Assembly: GCA_012521555.1 (NCBI GenBank)
Contig: JAAYMC010000015.1
Span: 1-45,394 of the forward strand
Direction: 5' to 3'
Length of the DNA: 45,394 nt
Origin: Clostridiales bacterium
GTDB lineage: Bacteria; Bacillota; Clostridia; Oscillospirales; Oscillospiraceae
Made by a program: the position numbers and the translations under genes. Below, one piece after another: positions 35,095-43,394 of this stretch (position 1 is the stretch's first letter; the number at the start of each line of letters is the position of its first letter). A model generated the notes under the pieces. That model worked only from the letters and a program-made list of their open reading frames with translations, did no database searches and was not told the DNA's origin.

Positions 35095-36504
35095 ATGAAA
35101 AAGGTCTTGGCAATCGCTTTAGCACTGCTTATGGCTGCGTCGCTGTTTGGCTGCGGCGGCGGGAGGACAACGCCGTCTCCGAAGCCGACGGGCGGCACGG
35201 GAGGCGGGAGCTGGCCGGCCGTCGCGGGCTTTTTCGACCCGAATTACGACTACACGCAGCACAAGAGGTTCAAGGTCGCCTACCTCGTGTCCGCCACGAA
35301 CCTCCTCTACGACGAATTTGACAAAGCCTTCGCCAACTGGGCCAAGCGCATGAACATCAACTATACGGGCATGTGGGCCCCCGCCAGCGGCGGCGCCGAC
35401 GAGTATATCTCCGGCATTCAGACGTACGCCGACCAGGGCTACGACGGCCTCCTGCTCGACGCCGACGTCAACCTCTACCCGCGCGTCGTCGAAGTGTGCA
35501 ACGAAGCCGGCATCCCGTGGTTTGCCTGCATGGGCCAGGCCCGCAACTACGCCCAGATGTATATGTACGGCTCAAAGCTCGTGTTCGGGTGGCTCTACGG
35601 CCCGAACGTCGGCTTCGACCAGATCAGCTTCGGCGTGCAGATGATGGAAAAGCTGGAGGAGTGGAGGAAGGCCAACTACCCGAACGTCCCCATCGACAAA
35701 GTCGGCGTCATCTCCATCACCTTCTCCCTCTCGCCGCAGATTAACGAGCGCACGCTCGGCGCGGAGCAGCGCTGGGCCGAGCTGCACCCGGAGATGGGCG
35801 CGTACAACCCCAGCAACGAGATTAACCCGAAAAACTTCTTCGTGTGCGACACCGTCTCCGGCAATATGGACCAGGTGACGGCGCAAAGCCTCGTCACGCA
35901 GATCCTCTCCAACCCCGGCGGCATTGAAGTCTGGCTGATTGCCGCCGCGTTCGACGACTTCGCCATGGGCGCGGCCAACGCGGCCGAGAACCTGAAGATG
36001 ACGGACAAGACGTGCGTCGTGGCCATCGGCGGATCCAACCTCGCGCTGCAGTGGGACAGCGGCGTCGAAACCGCGTGGCGGTACGCCCTGTTTACCGCGC
36101 AGTCGATTTACGCCGAGCCGATTATGGCGGGGCTCTGGGCCATCATGTCCGGCCAGGCGACGCCGGACACCCTCTGGCCCGAATGGGTCAACGCCTACGA
36201 CAAGGGCGACCAGTTCGTCCTCACCGACGAGCTCGACCCCGTCTACAAAGTGCCCTACGTCGCCGCGGGCGACAACGGCGAGCCCATCGTGACGGAAGAG
36301 CACAACTACGCCACGCTCCTCCTCCCGACGCAGTGGCTTGATAAGGAGACGTACCGGACCTACCTCGAGTGGACGGACCTGTACGCCTTCGGCGAGGGCG
36401 AGGAAGGCCACTACAAGTACACGCCCGTGACGGACATGAACCTCTTCAGCGCCCGCACGACCGTGCCGGACCACTACAAGGTCAAGCCCTCGCTGGAGCA
36501 CTAA
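35095..36504 (+). CDS. ABC importer substrate-binding lipoprotein
   Basis: A 469-residue secreted lipoprotein. The signal peptide ends in the lipobox LFGC (Cys20), followed by a Gly/Pro/Thr-rich linker. The rest resembles the periplasmic binding protein type 1 (sugar-binding, Peripla_BP_4-like) fold: an FKVAYLVSATNLLYDEF strand-helix at the start, YDGLLLDAD in the first lobe, and DKTCVVAIGGSNLALQWDSG in the second. It is about 130 residues longer than typical ribose-type proteins, with an unusual C-terminal extension rich in Tyr, Glu and Thr. It follows the ATPase and two permeases but is separated by a terminator. The ligand is unknown. Confidence 0.88.
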   Translation: MKKVLAIALALLMAASLFGCGGGRTTPSPKPTGGTGGGSWPAVAGFFDPNYDYTQHKRFKVAYLVSATNLLYDEFDKAFANWAKRMNINYTGMWAPASGGADEYISGIQTYADQGYDGLLLDADVNLYPRVVEVCNEAGIPWFACMGQARNYAQMYMYGSKLVFGWLYGPNVGFDQISFGVQMMEKLEEWRKANYPNVPIDKVGVISITFSLSPQINERTLGAEQRWAELHPEMGAYNPSNEINPKNFFVCDTVSGNMDQVTAQSLVTQILSNPGGIEVWLIAAAFDDFAMGAANAAENLKMTDKTCVVAIGGSNLALQWDSGVETAWRYALFTAQSIYAEPIMAGLWAIMSGQATPDTLWPEWVNAYDKGDQFVLTDELDPVYKVPYVAAGDNGEPIVTEEHNYATLLLPTQWLDKETYRTYLEWTDLYAFGEGEEGHYKYTPVTDMNLFSARTTVPDHYKVKPSLEH

Positions 36505-36536
36505 GGCTTAAAGCGGTTTTTGACATCGCAGGCAGA

Positions 36537-36567
36537 ATAAAAGGCGGCGCTTAGGGCGCCGCCTTTT
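36537..36567. terminator. Bidirectional intrinsic terminator
   Basis: AAGGCGGCGC/GCGCCGCCTT at 36541-36565, with TTTT on the plus side and AATAAAA (a T-run on the minus strand) on the other. It separates the convergent binding-protein and URO-D genes. Confidence 0.85.
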
Positions 36568-36595
36568 GACTGCGTTTTTTGCGTGATGGGAAGCG

Positions 36596-37585
36596 TTATT
36601 TGAAGAATTCCTTCGAGGCCTTGTCGATTTCCTCCATGACGGCGTCGTACACGCCGGGGTAGATGCTCGCCGGGTCGCCCATGCAGGTGCAGGGGATATA
36701 GTACTTCGTGCCGTACTCGCGGCAGGCGCGGAAGACTTCCTCGTGGATGGCCTCACGCGTCCAGTCGGCGCGGTCGACCTTGCCGTTGTCGATGCCGCCC
36801 ATGATGGTCAGCTTGCCGCCGTATTCCTTGATGATTTTCGGGATGTTGTTCGTGGACAGCGCACCCTGCCAGACGTCCATGCCCATCTCGACCATGTAGG
36901 GGACGAGGTTTTCGCCGTAGGAGTCGGAGTGGTGGACGATGATTTCCACGCCGTGGTCCTTGTAGTAGCCGTAGATGCGCTTGTACGCCGGAAGGATGAA
37001 CTCCTCGAACATCGCCGGCGACATGAACGACGAAATCTGGGTGCCCCAGTCGTCGTGGTGGAAGAGGGCGTCGGGCTTCATGTATTTGCAGATCTGCTCG
37101 GCGAGGGCCACTTCGTAGTCGGTGATCATGTCGATGATCTCGTGCATCTCGTCCGGGTTTGTGTAGAGCGAGGCCAGGCAGTTTGTAATCTCAAGGAGGT
37201 AGTGGGCCTGCTCGAAGACGCCGGGGGCGACGAAAGCCGTGACGAAGTATTCGTTGCGGTCAATCTGCTCGACGGCCTGGAGGGTGTCCCGCCACTCCTC
37301 CTCGGGGAGGACGACGTTCGGCACCTTGACGTAGTCGCGCCATTTTTCGATGTCCTTGATGACGACGTGCTCGGCGTCGTGCACGGGGAACGGGCCGGGG
37401 GCGTTATCCGGCCAGCTGAGCGTGACGCCCCAGCTGTTGACGACGTTCGGGCCGCCCTTCACGGGGCGGGGGTCCTTTTTCCTCTGCGGGGGCATGACGA
37501 GCGCGAGGGCCTCGTAGCCTTTGACATAGCGGTCCGGCTTGCCGCCGCGGATCGTCTCGAGCATGTTTTGTCTCTTCGTAAGCAT
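36596..37585 (-). CDS. Uroporphyrinogen decarboxylase (URO-D) family protein, possible corrinoid methyltransferase
   Basis: A 329-residue TIM-barrel protein of the URO-D superfamily, which holds HemE and the MtaA/MtbA/CmuA methyltransferases. The N-terminus (LTKRQNMLETIRGGKPDRY) and segments HHDDWGTQ, VEIIVHHSDSYGENLVPYM and TIMGGIDN fit the branch of uncharacterised clostridial members near transport genes rather than HemE. The zinc-binding H-x-C of MtaA is not complete: the motif reads HHSDS, while CTCMGDP near the C-terminus offers Cys. Ribosome binding site GGAGG precedes the ATG. It faces the ABC importer, so it may act on the imported compound; this is inference. Confidence 0.82.
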   Translation of the reverse strand: MLTKRQNMLETIRGGKPDRYVKGYEALALVMPPQRKKDPRPVKGGPNVVNSWGVTLSWPDNAPGPFPVHDAEHVVIKDIEKWRDYVKVPNVVLPEEEWRDTLQAVEQIDRNEYFVTAFVAPGVFEQAHYLLEITNCLASLYTNPDEMHEIIDMITDYEVALAEQICKYMKPDALFHHDDWGTQISSFMSPAMFEEFILPAYKRIYGYYKDHGVEIIVHHSDSYGENLVPYMVEMGMDVWQGALSTNNIPKIIKEYGGKLTIMGGIDNGKVDRADWTREAIHEEVFRACREYGTKYYIPCTCMGDPASIYPGVYDAVMEEIDKASKEFFK

Positions 37586-37756
37586 TTTCTTTCCTCCACT
37601 TCGCGTTTGCTGCTTAGGCTGCGTATTGAAGATATATTAAATATATTAAAATTACCACACTTTTTCAAGCGGGCGCAAGGCTTTCGCGGACTTAAAGCGC
37701 GCGGAAACCGGCGGCGGCAGGCGCCGCGCGCGTATTCCGGGCGCCTGCGGCTTTGT

Positions 37757-37943
37757 GCGCTGGGCGCAAATGACGGATAAAACGCTCTGACGCTCGCGTA
37801 AGGCGCAAAACTGACAAATGGGCAAAACGTCCCGGTGCAGGTGTCGCGGCGGCTCTCTCGCTGGCGCAAAATTGACAGTTTGCGCGGCCTCCTTCGGCGC
37901 TTTCCCTCTGGCGGCGGCATTCCGCGCTGGTGCAAAATTGACA
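37757..37943. repeat. Imperfect direct repeats (G)GCGCAAAATTGACA
   Basis: Copies: GCGCAAATGACG at about 37759, GCGCAAAACTGACA at 37803-37816, GCGCAAAATTGACA at 37864-37877 and GTGCAAAATTGACA at 37930-37943, spaced about 44, 61 and 66 bp. The last copy supplies the -35 box of the MATE promoter. Confidence 0.6.
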
Positions 37944-37966
37944 GCGCGGGTGGGGTATGGTATATT
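37938..37966 (+). promoter_or_regulatory. Promoter of the MATE gene
   Basis: TTGACA at 37938-37943, a 17-bp spacer and TATATT at 37961-37966, 57 bp before the GTG start at 38023. Confidence 0.8.
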
Positions 37967-38022
37967 CGACAAGTGTCTGCGTGCAAAAAATATAAGTGTA
38001 GCGCCACGATAGGAGAGTCGCT

Positions 38023-39366
38023 GTGAAAAGCAAGTCCGTTTTCAGGGAGTTCTTAAAATACATCTCGCTGAACATGCTCGGAATGATAGGCCTGTCCGGC
38101 TATATTTTTGCGGACACCTACTTTATCGCCAACCGGTTCGGGCAGGATGGCCTTTCGGCCATTAACCTCGCCATGCCGGTGTTCGGCTTTGTTCTCGCGG
38201 CGGGCCTGATGCTCAGCCACGGCGGCGGGACGCGCTACTCCATCCACAGGGGGCGCGGCGAACCCGAAGAAGCCAACGCGGCGTTTATGCACGCGCTGTA
38301 TATCTGGGCCGTTTTGGCCGCCGTGTTCCTCATCTGTGGCATCTTCTTCTCAGGGCAGATTGCCCGCCTTATGGGCGCGGACGAGTCGGTCATCGACATG
38401 AGCCGCCTGTACCTGAGGATGCTGCTCCTGTTCGCGCCGATATTTCTGCTCAACCACACCATGCAGAACTTCATCCGCAACGACGGCGCGCCGCAGCTTT
38501 CGATGCTCGCCATGATCTTCGGGAATATCATGAACATTATTCTCGATTATGTGTTCATCTATCCGCTTGACATGGGCGTTTTCGGCGCGGCGCTGGCCAC
38601 GTGCCTCTCGCCGGTCTGGAGCCTTTGCATTCTGTCCACGTTCTTTATCCGGAAGAAAAACAACTTCCACCTGAAAAAGACGCCGCTTAAAACGCAGCAT
38701 ATCGTCAGGATTATATCGAGCGGCGTGCCCACGCTCATCACCGAAGTGAGCTCCAGCATTGTTATCATCCTGTACAACACCGTCACATACCGCCTGATGG
38801 GGAACCTGGGCATCGCGGCGTACGGCATCGTCGCCAACACGGCGATTATCGTCCTGGCGATTTTCTCCGGCATCGCGCAGGGCACGCAGCCGCTCCTGAG
38901 CCGCTATTACGGCGCGGGCGAGCTGAAAACGGTGCGCGCCGTGATGCGCTACGCGGTAATTACCCTCGTGTCCCTCGCCGTCGTGCTCTACGCGGCCATC
39001 CTCATCGGCGCGGACGGGATTGCGGCGCTGTTTAACAGCGAAAAGGACCCCGTCATGCAGCAGGTCGCCTCCGTGGGCGTGCGGATATACTTTGCCGCCG
39101 TATTGTTTGCCGGCACGAACCTGCTTTTGTCCGTCTTCTTTACGTCGACGGAATACGCAAGGCTGGCGTTTGTCATCTCGCTCATGCGCGGCATCGCCGT
39201 CATCGCGCCGCTGATCCTCCTGTTCTCCACGCTGTTTGAGATGACGGGCGTCTTTATGGCGTTCCCCGCCACGGAGCTGATTACGGTTTTGGCCGGTCTT
39301 GCATTCTACCGCTACCGCAGGAAAAAGCTCTTTGCCGGCGCGCCCGGCGCGCTCCCCGCACAGTAA
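38023..39366 (+). CDS. MATE family efflux transporter
   Basis: A 447-residue membrane protein with about 12 hydrophobic helices, in two homologous halves, of the MATE/MepA branch of the MOP superfamily. These proteins export drugs or metabolites by Na+ or H+ antiport. The N-terminal half has NMLGMIGLSGYIFADTYFIA and SHGGGTRYSIHRGRGE, and the loop LYLRMLLLFAPIFLLNHTMQNFIRNDG, typical of the family. It starts with GTG after AGGAGA. The substrate is unknown. Confidence 0.92.
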   Translation: MKSKSVFREFLKYISLNMLGMIGLSGYIFADTYFIANRFGQDGLSAINLAMPVFGFVLAAGLMLSHGGGTRYSIHRGRGEPEEANAAFMHALYIWAVLAAVFLICGIFFSGQIARLMGADESVIDMSRLYLRMLLLFAPIFLLNHTMQNFIRNDGAPQLSMLAMIFGNIMNIILDYVFIYPLDMGVFGAALATCLSPVWSLCILSTFFIRKKNNFHLKKTPLKTQHIVRIISSGVPTLITEVSSSIVIILYNTVTYRLMGNLGIAAYGIVANTAIIVLAIFSGIAQGTQPLLSRYYGAGELKTVRAVMRYAVITLVSLAVVLYAAILIGADGIAALFNSEKDPVMQQVASVGVRIYFAAVLFAGTNLLLSVFFTSTEYARLAFVISLMRGIAVIAPLILLFSTLFEMTGVFMAFPATELITVLAGLAFYRYRRKKLFAGAPGALPAQ

Positions 39367-39404
39367 AAAAACTGCCCCGTGCCGGACGGCACGGGGCTTT
39401 GTTT
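39365..39404. terminator. Bidirectional intrinsic terminator
   Basis: GCCCCGTGCCG/CGGCACGGGGC at 39374-39397, with TTTGTTTT on the plus side and a T-run on the minus side, between the convergent MATE and esterase genes. Confidence 0.85.
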
Positions 39405-39414
39405 TGGCGCCATG

Positions 39415-40227
39415 TTATTTGCTCAGCTCGTTGTACCAGATCAGGGCGTTTTCGATGTGGCGGTCCCAGAAGACCCAGTCGTGGTTGCCGGGCTCTTCTA
39501 TGTAGACGTGGCCGTACCCGGCTTTCTCCAGCCACCCGTGGAACTTCCTGTTAAAGTCCAGAAGGGGGTCTTCCGTCCCAATGGCGACGTAGAGGTTCGG
39601 GCGGGGCAGGTTTTCGCTCACGATGCGGTTTATCAGGTGCTCCGGGTCCATGTCGCTGCCCTTGATCTTCTCCGGCGGGCCGAAGGTGTGGATATAGTAC
39701 TCGGGGGAGATCAGGCCGTATTCGTCCTTGAAGCCTTCCGCCACGCTGTCCGTTATCAGGGCCGAGGAGAGGGCGATGACGGCGCCGAACACGTCGCCGC
39801 GGAGCAGGCCGTTGCGGACGGCGACGTAGCCGCCCATGGACAGCCCGCCGATGAGCGTGTCCTCGCGCCTGCGCGAGAGGGGGAAGATGCGGCGCGTAAA
39901 ATCGATGAGCTCCTCGCAGATGAATCTGGCATAGTGCGCGTCGCGCATTTTGTCGTCGAGGTAGAAGCTGTTTTCGCCGGAGGGGCAGACGACGGCGACG
40001 TTGTACAGCATGGCATACAGCTCAATCCGCGTGTAGCGCAGCCAGTCGGCGTTCGTTCCCGAATAGCCGTGCAGGAGATAGAGGGTGCGGAAAGGCCGGT
40101 CCGGATCCCTCGGCACGGCCTTTCTGGGCATGGGAATAAAATCGGGCATGCCGGCGGGGAGGATGACCGTCAGGTCCGTATTGCGCGACAGAGCGTGGGA
40201 ATAGTAGGAGACATTGAGCAACGCCAT
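39415..40227 (-). CDS. Esterase family alpha/beta hydrolase (copy A)
   Basis: A 270-residue serine esterase of the esterase D/tributyrin-esterase (EstA) type. Oxyanion-side motif LYLLHGYSG is near residue 52, the nucleophile is in GLSMGG near residue 120, and the catalytic Asp (EDPLLD) and His (GNHDW) follow in order. Such enzymes release acyl groups from small esters or acylated sugars. It has no signal peptide. ATG at 40227 is chosen by analogy with copy B and the GAAAGG site; a longer TTG start at 40251 overlaps that site. It is a tandem paralogue of the gene at 40684-41493. Confidence 0.9.
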   Translation of the reverse strand: MALLNVSYYSHALSRNTDLTVILPAGMPDFIPMPRKAVPRDPDRPFRTLYLLHGYSGTNADWLRYTRIELYAMLYNVAVVCPSGENSFYLDDKMRDAHYARFICEELIDFTRRIFPLSRRREDTLIGGLSMGGYVAVRNGLLRGDVFGAVIALSSALITDSVAEGFKDEYGLISPEYYIHTFGPPEKIKGSDMDPEHLINRIVSENLPRPNLYVAIGTEDPLLDFNRKFHGWLEKAGYGHVYIEEPGNHDWVFWDRHIENALIWYNELSK

Positions 40228-40266
40228 CGTATCATGCAACCTTTCTTTCAATGTGAGCCCGCTTAC

Positions 40267-40295
40267 ACATTAAACCTGTTTGTACGCCATGTCAA
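40267..40295 (-). promoter_or_regulatory. Promoter of esterase copy A
   Basis: On the minus strand: TTGACA at 40295-40290, 17-bp spacer, TAATGT at 40272-40267, 40 bp before the ATG. Confidence 0.7.
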
Positions 40296-40389
40296 TTTAT
40301 GGCACGTCGGAAAAGACGGCGCTCTCTTCAGACTGCGGGGAGGATGCTCGGCGCAGGCCGCGGCGGCTGCCCCACCGGCGCGCCTCGTT

Positions 40390-40520
40390 GCGCGCGCTTC
40401 CTATAATGCGCGCCGCCCGATTCGCGGCACGCGGGATGACGCAGGGCGCGCGGGAGCTATCCCGCTCCGCGCCGCCCGATTCGCCGAAATGTATGCGCGC
40501 TTTCCGATGCGCGCACTATT
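40390..40520. repeat. GC-rich imperfect direct repeats
   Basis: CGCGCCGCCCGATTCGC occurs exactly at 40409-40425 and 40468-40484, 59 bp apart. A GCGCGC(TT)...ATGCGCGC dyad occurs near 40391-40413 and 40496-40517. Confidence 0.6.
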
Positions 40521-40633
40521 TGCGTTCCGCCCAAACGCGCGCGACACAAGAAACGGAGCGCGGCAGCTGTTCTACCCGGCGTCTCAGATGCGCAACACCG
40601 CCGATTACGCACGCCCTCACGGCGCGCGCCGCG

Positions 40634-40670
40634 AAAAACGCCGCCCCGGATGTTCATCCGGGGCGGCGTT
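40634..40670 (-). terminator. Terminator of esterase copy B
   Basis: ACGCCGCCCCGGA/TCCGGGGCGGCGT at 40638-40669, followed by TTTTT on the minus strand. Confidence 0.85.
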
Positions 40671-40683
40671 GTGTTTGCGTCTG

Positions 40684-41493
40684 TTATTTGCTGAGATTGT
40701 TGTACCAGATAAGGGCTTTTTCGATGTGCCTGTCCCAGAAGCCCCACTCGTGCATGCCCGGCTCTTCGACGTAGACGTGGTCGTATCCGGCTTTCTCCAG
40801 CCACCCGTGGAACTGCCTGTTGGGCTCGAGGAGCGGGTCTTCCGTCCCGCAGGCGACGTAGAGGTTCGGCCGCGGGAGGTTTTCGCTCACGATGCGGTTT
40901 ATCAGGTGCTCCGGGTCCATGTCGCTGCCCTTGATTTTCTCCGGCGGGCCGAAGGTGTGCAGGAAGTAGGCGGGGGAGACGACGGGGTTTTTCTCAACGC
41001 CCTTTGCCACGTTGTCCGTAATCAGCGCGGAGGAGAGGGCGATGATGGTGCCGAACACGTCGCTGCGGAGCAGGCCGTTGCGGATGGCGCCGTAGCCGCC
41101 CATGGACAGCCCGCCGATGAGCGTGTCCTCGCGCCGGTGCGACAGGGGGAAGACGCGGCGCGTAAACTCGATGAGCTCCTCGCAGATGAGCGTGCTGTAC
41201 TTAGCGTCGCGGTTTAAGTCGTCGAGATAGAAGCTGTTTTCCCCGGAGGGGCAGATCACGGCGACGTTGTGGAACATGGCCAGCTGCTCAATCCGGGTGC
41301 CTTTCAGCCAGTCGGTGTGCGTCCCCGAATAGCCGTGCAGGAGATAGAGGGTGCGGAAGGGCTTTTTCCTCTCCCCCGGCCCCGGCATGCCGGGCACGGG
41401 GAGGAAGTTCGGCACGTCAAGGGGGAGGATGGCCGTGACTTCCGTGTGGCGCGTAAGGGAGGTTGAGAAGAAGGTAAATGTAAAGACCGCCAT
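40684..41493 (-). CDS. Esterase family alpha/beta hydrolase (copy B)
   Basis: A 269-residue paralogue of copy A with the same motifs: LYLLHGYSG, GLSMGG with the nucleophile Ser, TEDPLLE and GMHEW. Large blocks are identical to copy A, including 82 of 83 bases between 39608-39690 and 40877-40959. The N-terminus differs (AVFTFTFFSTSLTRHTEV) and the middle loop after ALITD differs. The ATG has GAAAGG 11 bases upstream, as in copy A. It has its own promoter and terminator, so the two genes are separate units. Confidence 0.9.
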   Translation of the reverse strand: MAVFTFTFFSTSLTRHTEVTAILPLDVPNFLPVPGMPGPGERKKPFRTLYLLHGYSGTHTDWLKGTRIEQLAMFHNVAVICPSGENSFYLDDLNRDAKYSTLICEELIEFTRRVFPLSHRREDTLIGGLSMGGYGAIRNGLLRSDVFGTIIALSSALITDNVAKGVEKNPVVSPAYFLHTFGPPEKIKGSDMDPEHLINRIVSENLPRPNLYVACGTEDPLLEPNRQFHGWLEKAGYDHVYVEEPGMHEWGFWDRHIEKALIWYNNLSK

Positions 41494-41514
41494 AGTTCAT
41501 ACAACCTTTCTTGT

Positions 41515-41539
41515 GTAAGTGATGTATGTGATTACTTAC
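41515..41539. promoter_or_regulatory. Dyad downstream of the copy B promoter
   Basis: GTAAGT at 41515-41520 and ACTTAC at 41534-41539, a perfect 6-bp inverted repeat with a 13-bp spacer, just downstream of the -10. It is in the right place for a repressor site. Copy A has no such dyad. Confidence 0.4.
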
Positions 41540-41540
41540 C

Positions 41541-41569
41541 ATAGTAAACCAGCCGCGGCGCGCTGTCAA
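41541..41569 (-). promoter_or_regulatory. Promoter of esterase copy B
   Basis: On the minus strand: TTGACA at 41569-41564, 17-bp spacer, TACTAT at 41546-41541. Confidence 0.75.
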
Positions 41570-41632
41570 TTTGTGGGACGCGCCCGGGCGCCGCGCGGGG
41601 GCATAAATTTGCCGCCTTGCTCTAAAAACGCG

Positions 41633-41662
41633 TTGACTTTGGGGAAAACGGTGTGCCATACT
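41633..41662 (+). promoter_or_regulatory. Promoter of the SDR gene
   Basis: TTGACT at 41633-41638, 18-bp spacer, CATACT at 41657-41662, 36 bp before the ATG at 41698. Confidence 0.55.
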
Positions 41663-41697
41663 GAAAGAAAGAACTGGAAAAGGAGATGCGCTACAGC

Positions 41698-42678
41698 ATG
41701 GAAACGATGGCACGTAAAATCGAAACGTTCCTCAATATCGAGCCTGTCGCGCCGGAACTTGAGCGCGCCGGCATCAAAAAGGACGCGCTCAAGGGCGAAA
41801 CGGCGGTCGTCACCGGCGCGGCCAGCAACGTCGGCCTCGGATTTGCGCGCGCGATTGCGGCGGCGGGCGGAAACGTCGTCATCGCCGACATCAACCCGAA
41901 AAACGGCGAGGAAGCCCGGCGCGTCATCAACGAGGAAAACGGGCGTGACGCGGCAATTTTCGTCCAGTGCGACATCACGCAGGAAAAGGATGTCAAAAAC
42001 CTTGCGGAAAAGGCGTACGAGGCGTTCGGCAAGGTGGATATCCTCATCAACAACGCCATGAACATGCGCCTCAACGGCCCGCTCCTGAAGTCCACCGTCG
42101 AGGAGCTCGACCAGTCCTACGCCATCTCAGCCCGCGGCGTCATGCTCGCCGTCAAGGAATTTGTGCCGAAGATGGTCGAGCGCGGCCACGGCGTCGTCAC
42201 CTACAGCGCCACGCAGTTCCACTACTGCCCGCCGATGGTGGGCGGGACGATATACACCGCCGGCAAGGCGGCGGCCACGTCCCTCATCATGTCCCTGTGC
42301 AACGAGCTGGGCCCGGCGGAAGAGACGGGCGTCGGCGTGTTCTGCTTCGTCCCCGCGGGCGTAGCGCGCGTGGACTTCTCCAAATTCCCGCCTCCGCCCC
42401 CGGGCGCGCCGAAAGTGGATCCGAAGAAATTCGCCATGCCCGGCTTCCCCGGCATGATCCCGCCGGAGACGAGCGGCGCGGCGATGGTCTACTGCATCCT
42501 CAACGCGGCAAAGCTCCATGGCTCCGGCATGATCGTCTACGACGTGCTCCGGGCGATGAACTACCCGTTCCCCGTCCCGGAGACGGTGAAGAAGCCCGCC
42601 GGGCGGCGCATCAGCGACCAGGAGCTGACGATGATTTTCTGCAACATGGGCCCGGGCTTTTTCGGGCTCGACGGCTGA
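41698..42678 (+). CDS. SDR family NAD(P)-dependent oxidoreductase
   Basis: A 326-residue short-chain dehydrogenase/reductase. The nucleotide-binding motif TGAASNVGLG is near residue 39, the Asp after strand 2 (IADINP) suggests NAD(H) preference, NNAMN replaces the usual NNAG, and the catalytic Ser/Tyr/Lys appear as YSATQ, then Y-T-A-G-K. It is longer than classical SDRs (about 250), with an N-terminal ~30-residue extension and a C-terminal Pro-rich loop (FPPPPPGAP). ATG at 41698 is 12 bases after AGGAG; ATG at 41686 is directly adjacent to it. The substrate is unknown. Confidence 0.9.
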   Translation: METMARKIETFLNIEPVAPELERAGIKKDALKGETAVVTGAASNVGLGFARAIAAAGGNVVIADINPKNGEEARRVINEENGRDAAIFVQCDITQEKDVKNLAEKAYEAFGKVDILINNAMNMRLNGPLLKSTVEELDQSYAISARGVMLAVKEFVPKMVERGHGVVTYSATQFHYCPPMVGGTIYTAGKAAATSLIMSLCNELGPAEETGVGVFCFVPAGVARVDFSKFPPPPPGAPKVDPKKFAMPGFPGMIPPETSGAAMVYCILNAAKLHGSGMIVYDVLRAMNYPFPVPETVKKPAGRRISDQELTMIFCNMGPGFFGLDG

Positions 42679-42710
42679 AAGGCCGTTCAACATGCGTTGA
42701 ACGTACATAA

Positions 42711-42750
42711 AAACCTGCCCGGACAAGGCCGTCCGGGCAGGTTTTTCTTT
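42711..42750. terminator. Bidirectional intrinsic terminator
   Basis: AACCTGCCCGGAC/GTCCGGGCAGGTT with TTTTTCTTT on the plus side and TTTTTAT on the minus side, between the convergent SDR and GNAT genes. Confidence 0.9.
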
Positions 42751-42760
42751 GCTTGAACGT

Positions 42761-43366
42761 TCAGTTTAAGTCGCGCTTTAACGCGTCGCCCGTCTTGGGC
42801 GTATCGTATTTGGCCTGGCCGAGGAACTCCTCCCTCAGGATGCCGTAGAAGAACTCGTCGTACCACATTTTCGTGTCCCCGACGCGGGCGTAGCGGTTTT
42901 TGATGAAGTGGCCCTCGCGCCGCATGCCGAGCTTTTCCATGACGCGCGCGCTGGCGGTATTGTCGGCGTTGCACTCGGCGTGGATGCGGTGGAGGTTTAA
43001 GTCCTCAAACCCGAACTTCATGAGCGCGCGCACCGCCTCGGTGCAGTAGCCGCGGTTCCAGTAGTCGCGGTGGAAGCACCAGCCGAGCATCCCCGTCGCG
43101 GGCACATCCCTGTCGAGGTAGATGCCCACGTTGCCGATCGTCCGGCCGGTCTCCTTCAGCACGGCGGCAAATTCGTAGACGCGCTGCGGGTCCTCCTTCC
43201 ACCAGTCTTCCACTTTCTGGAGGAAGGCGCGCGCCGTCTCCGGCGTGTACGGGCCGAAAATCATGTACGTCATGTTTTCCGGCACGGAGCCGTAGCTGTA
43301 GAAATCGTCAAAGTCCTGAAGGCCAAGGGGGCGAAGGATGAGCCTTTCCGTTTCGAGCTGAATCAT
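42761..43366 (-). CDS. GNAT family N-acetyltransferase (RimJ/RimL type)
   Basis: A 201-residue acetyltransferase similar to RimJ/RimL/SpeG-like proteins: ETERLILRPL at the N-terminus, GNVGIYLDRD, then WNRGYCTEAVRALMKFGF with the acetyl-CoA loop, and HAECNADNTASARVMEKLGM. The target (protein, antibiotic or polyamine) is unknown. ATG at 43366 has GAGGAGA 9 bases upstream; the longer start at 43408 does not have one. It may be co-transcribed with the upstream lipoprotein gene (28-bp gap). Confidence 0.88.
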   Translation of the reverse strand: MIQLETERLILRPLGLQDFDDFYSYGSVPENMTYMIFGPYTPETARAFLQKVEDWWKEDPQRVYEFAAVLKETGRTIGNVGIYLDRDVPATGMLGWCFHRDYWNRGYCTEAVRALMKFGFEDLNLHRIHAECNADNTASARVMEKLGMRREGHFIKNRYARVGDTKMWYDEFFYGILREEFLGQAKYDTPKTGDALKRDLN

Positions 43367-43394
43367 AAATCCCGTCTCCTCGCGTCTATGTATT

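Larger units (their letters stand above)
37586..38022. other. Gene-free interval with direct repeats upstream of the MATE gene
   Basis: No gene is seen in these 437 bp. The left end is an AT-rich promoter region for the URO-D gene. The rest holds imperfect direct repeats and the MATE promoter. Confidence 0.55.
40228..40683. other. Interval between the two esterase genes
   Basis: No gene is seen. It holds the copy A promoter at 40267-40295, a GC-rich direct-repeat stretch at 40390-40520 and the copy B terminator at 40634-40670. Confidence 0.55.

Noticed and set aside
39379-41217. A 612-codon plus-strand open frame across both esterases
   Set aside because: Its apparent internal repeat is the antisense image of the duplicated esterases.
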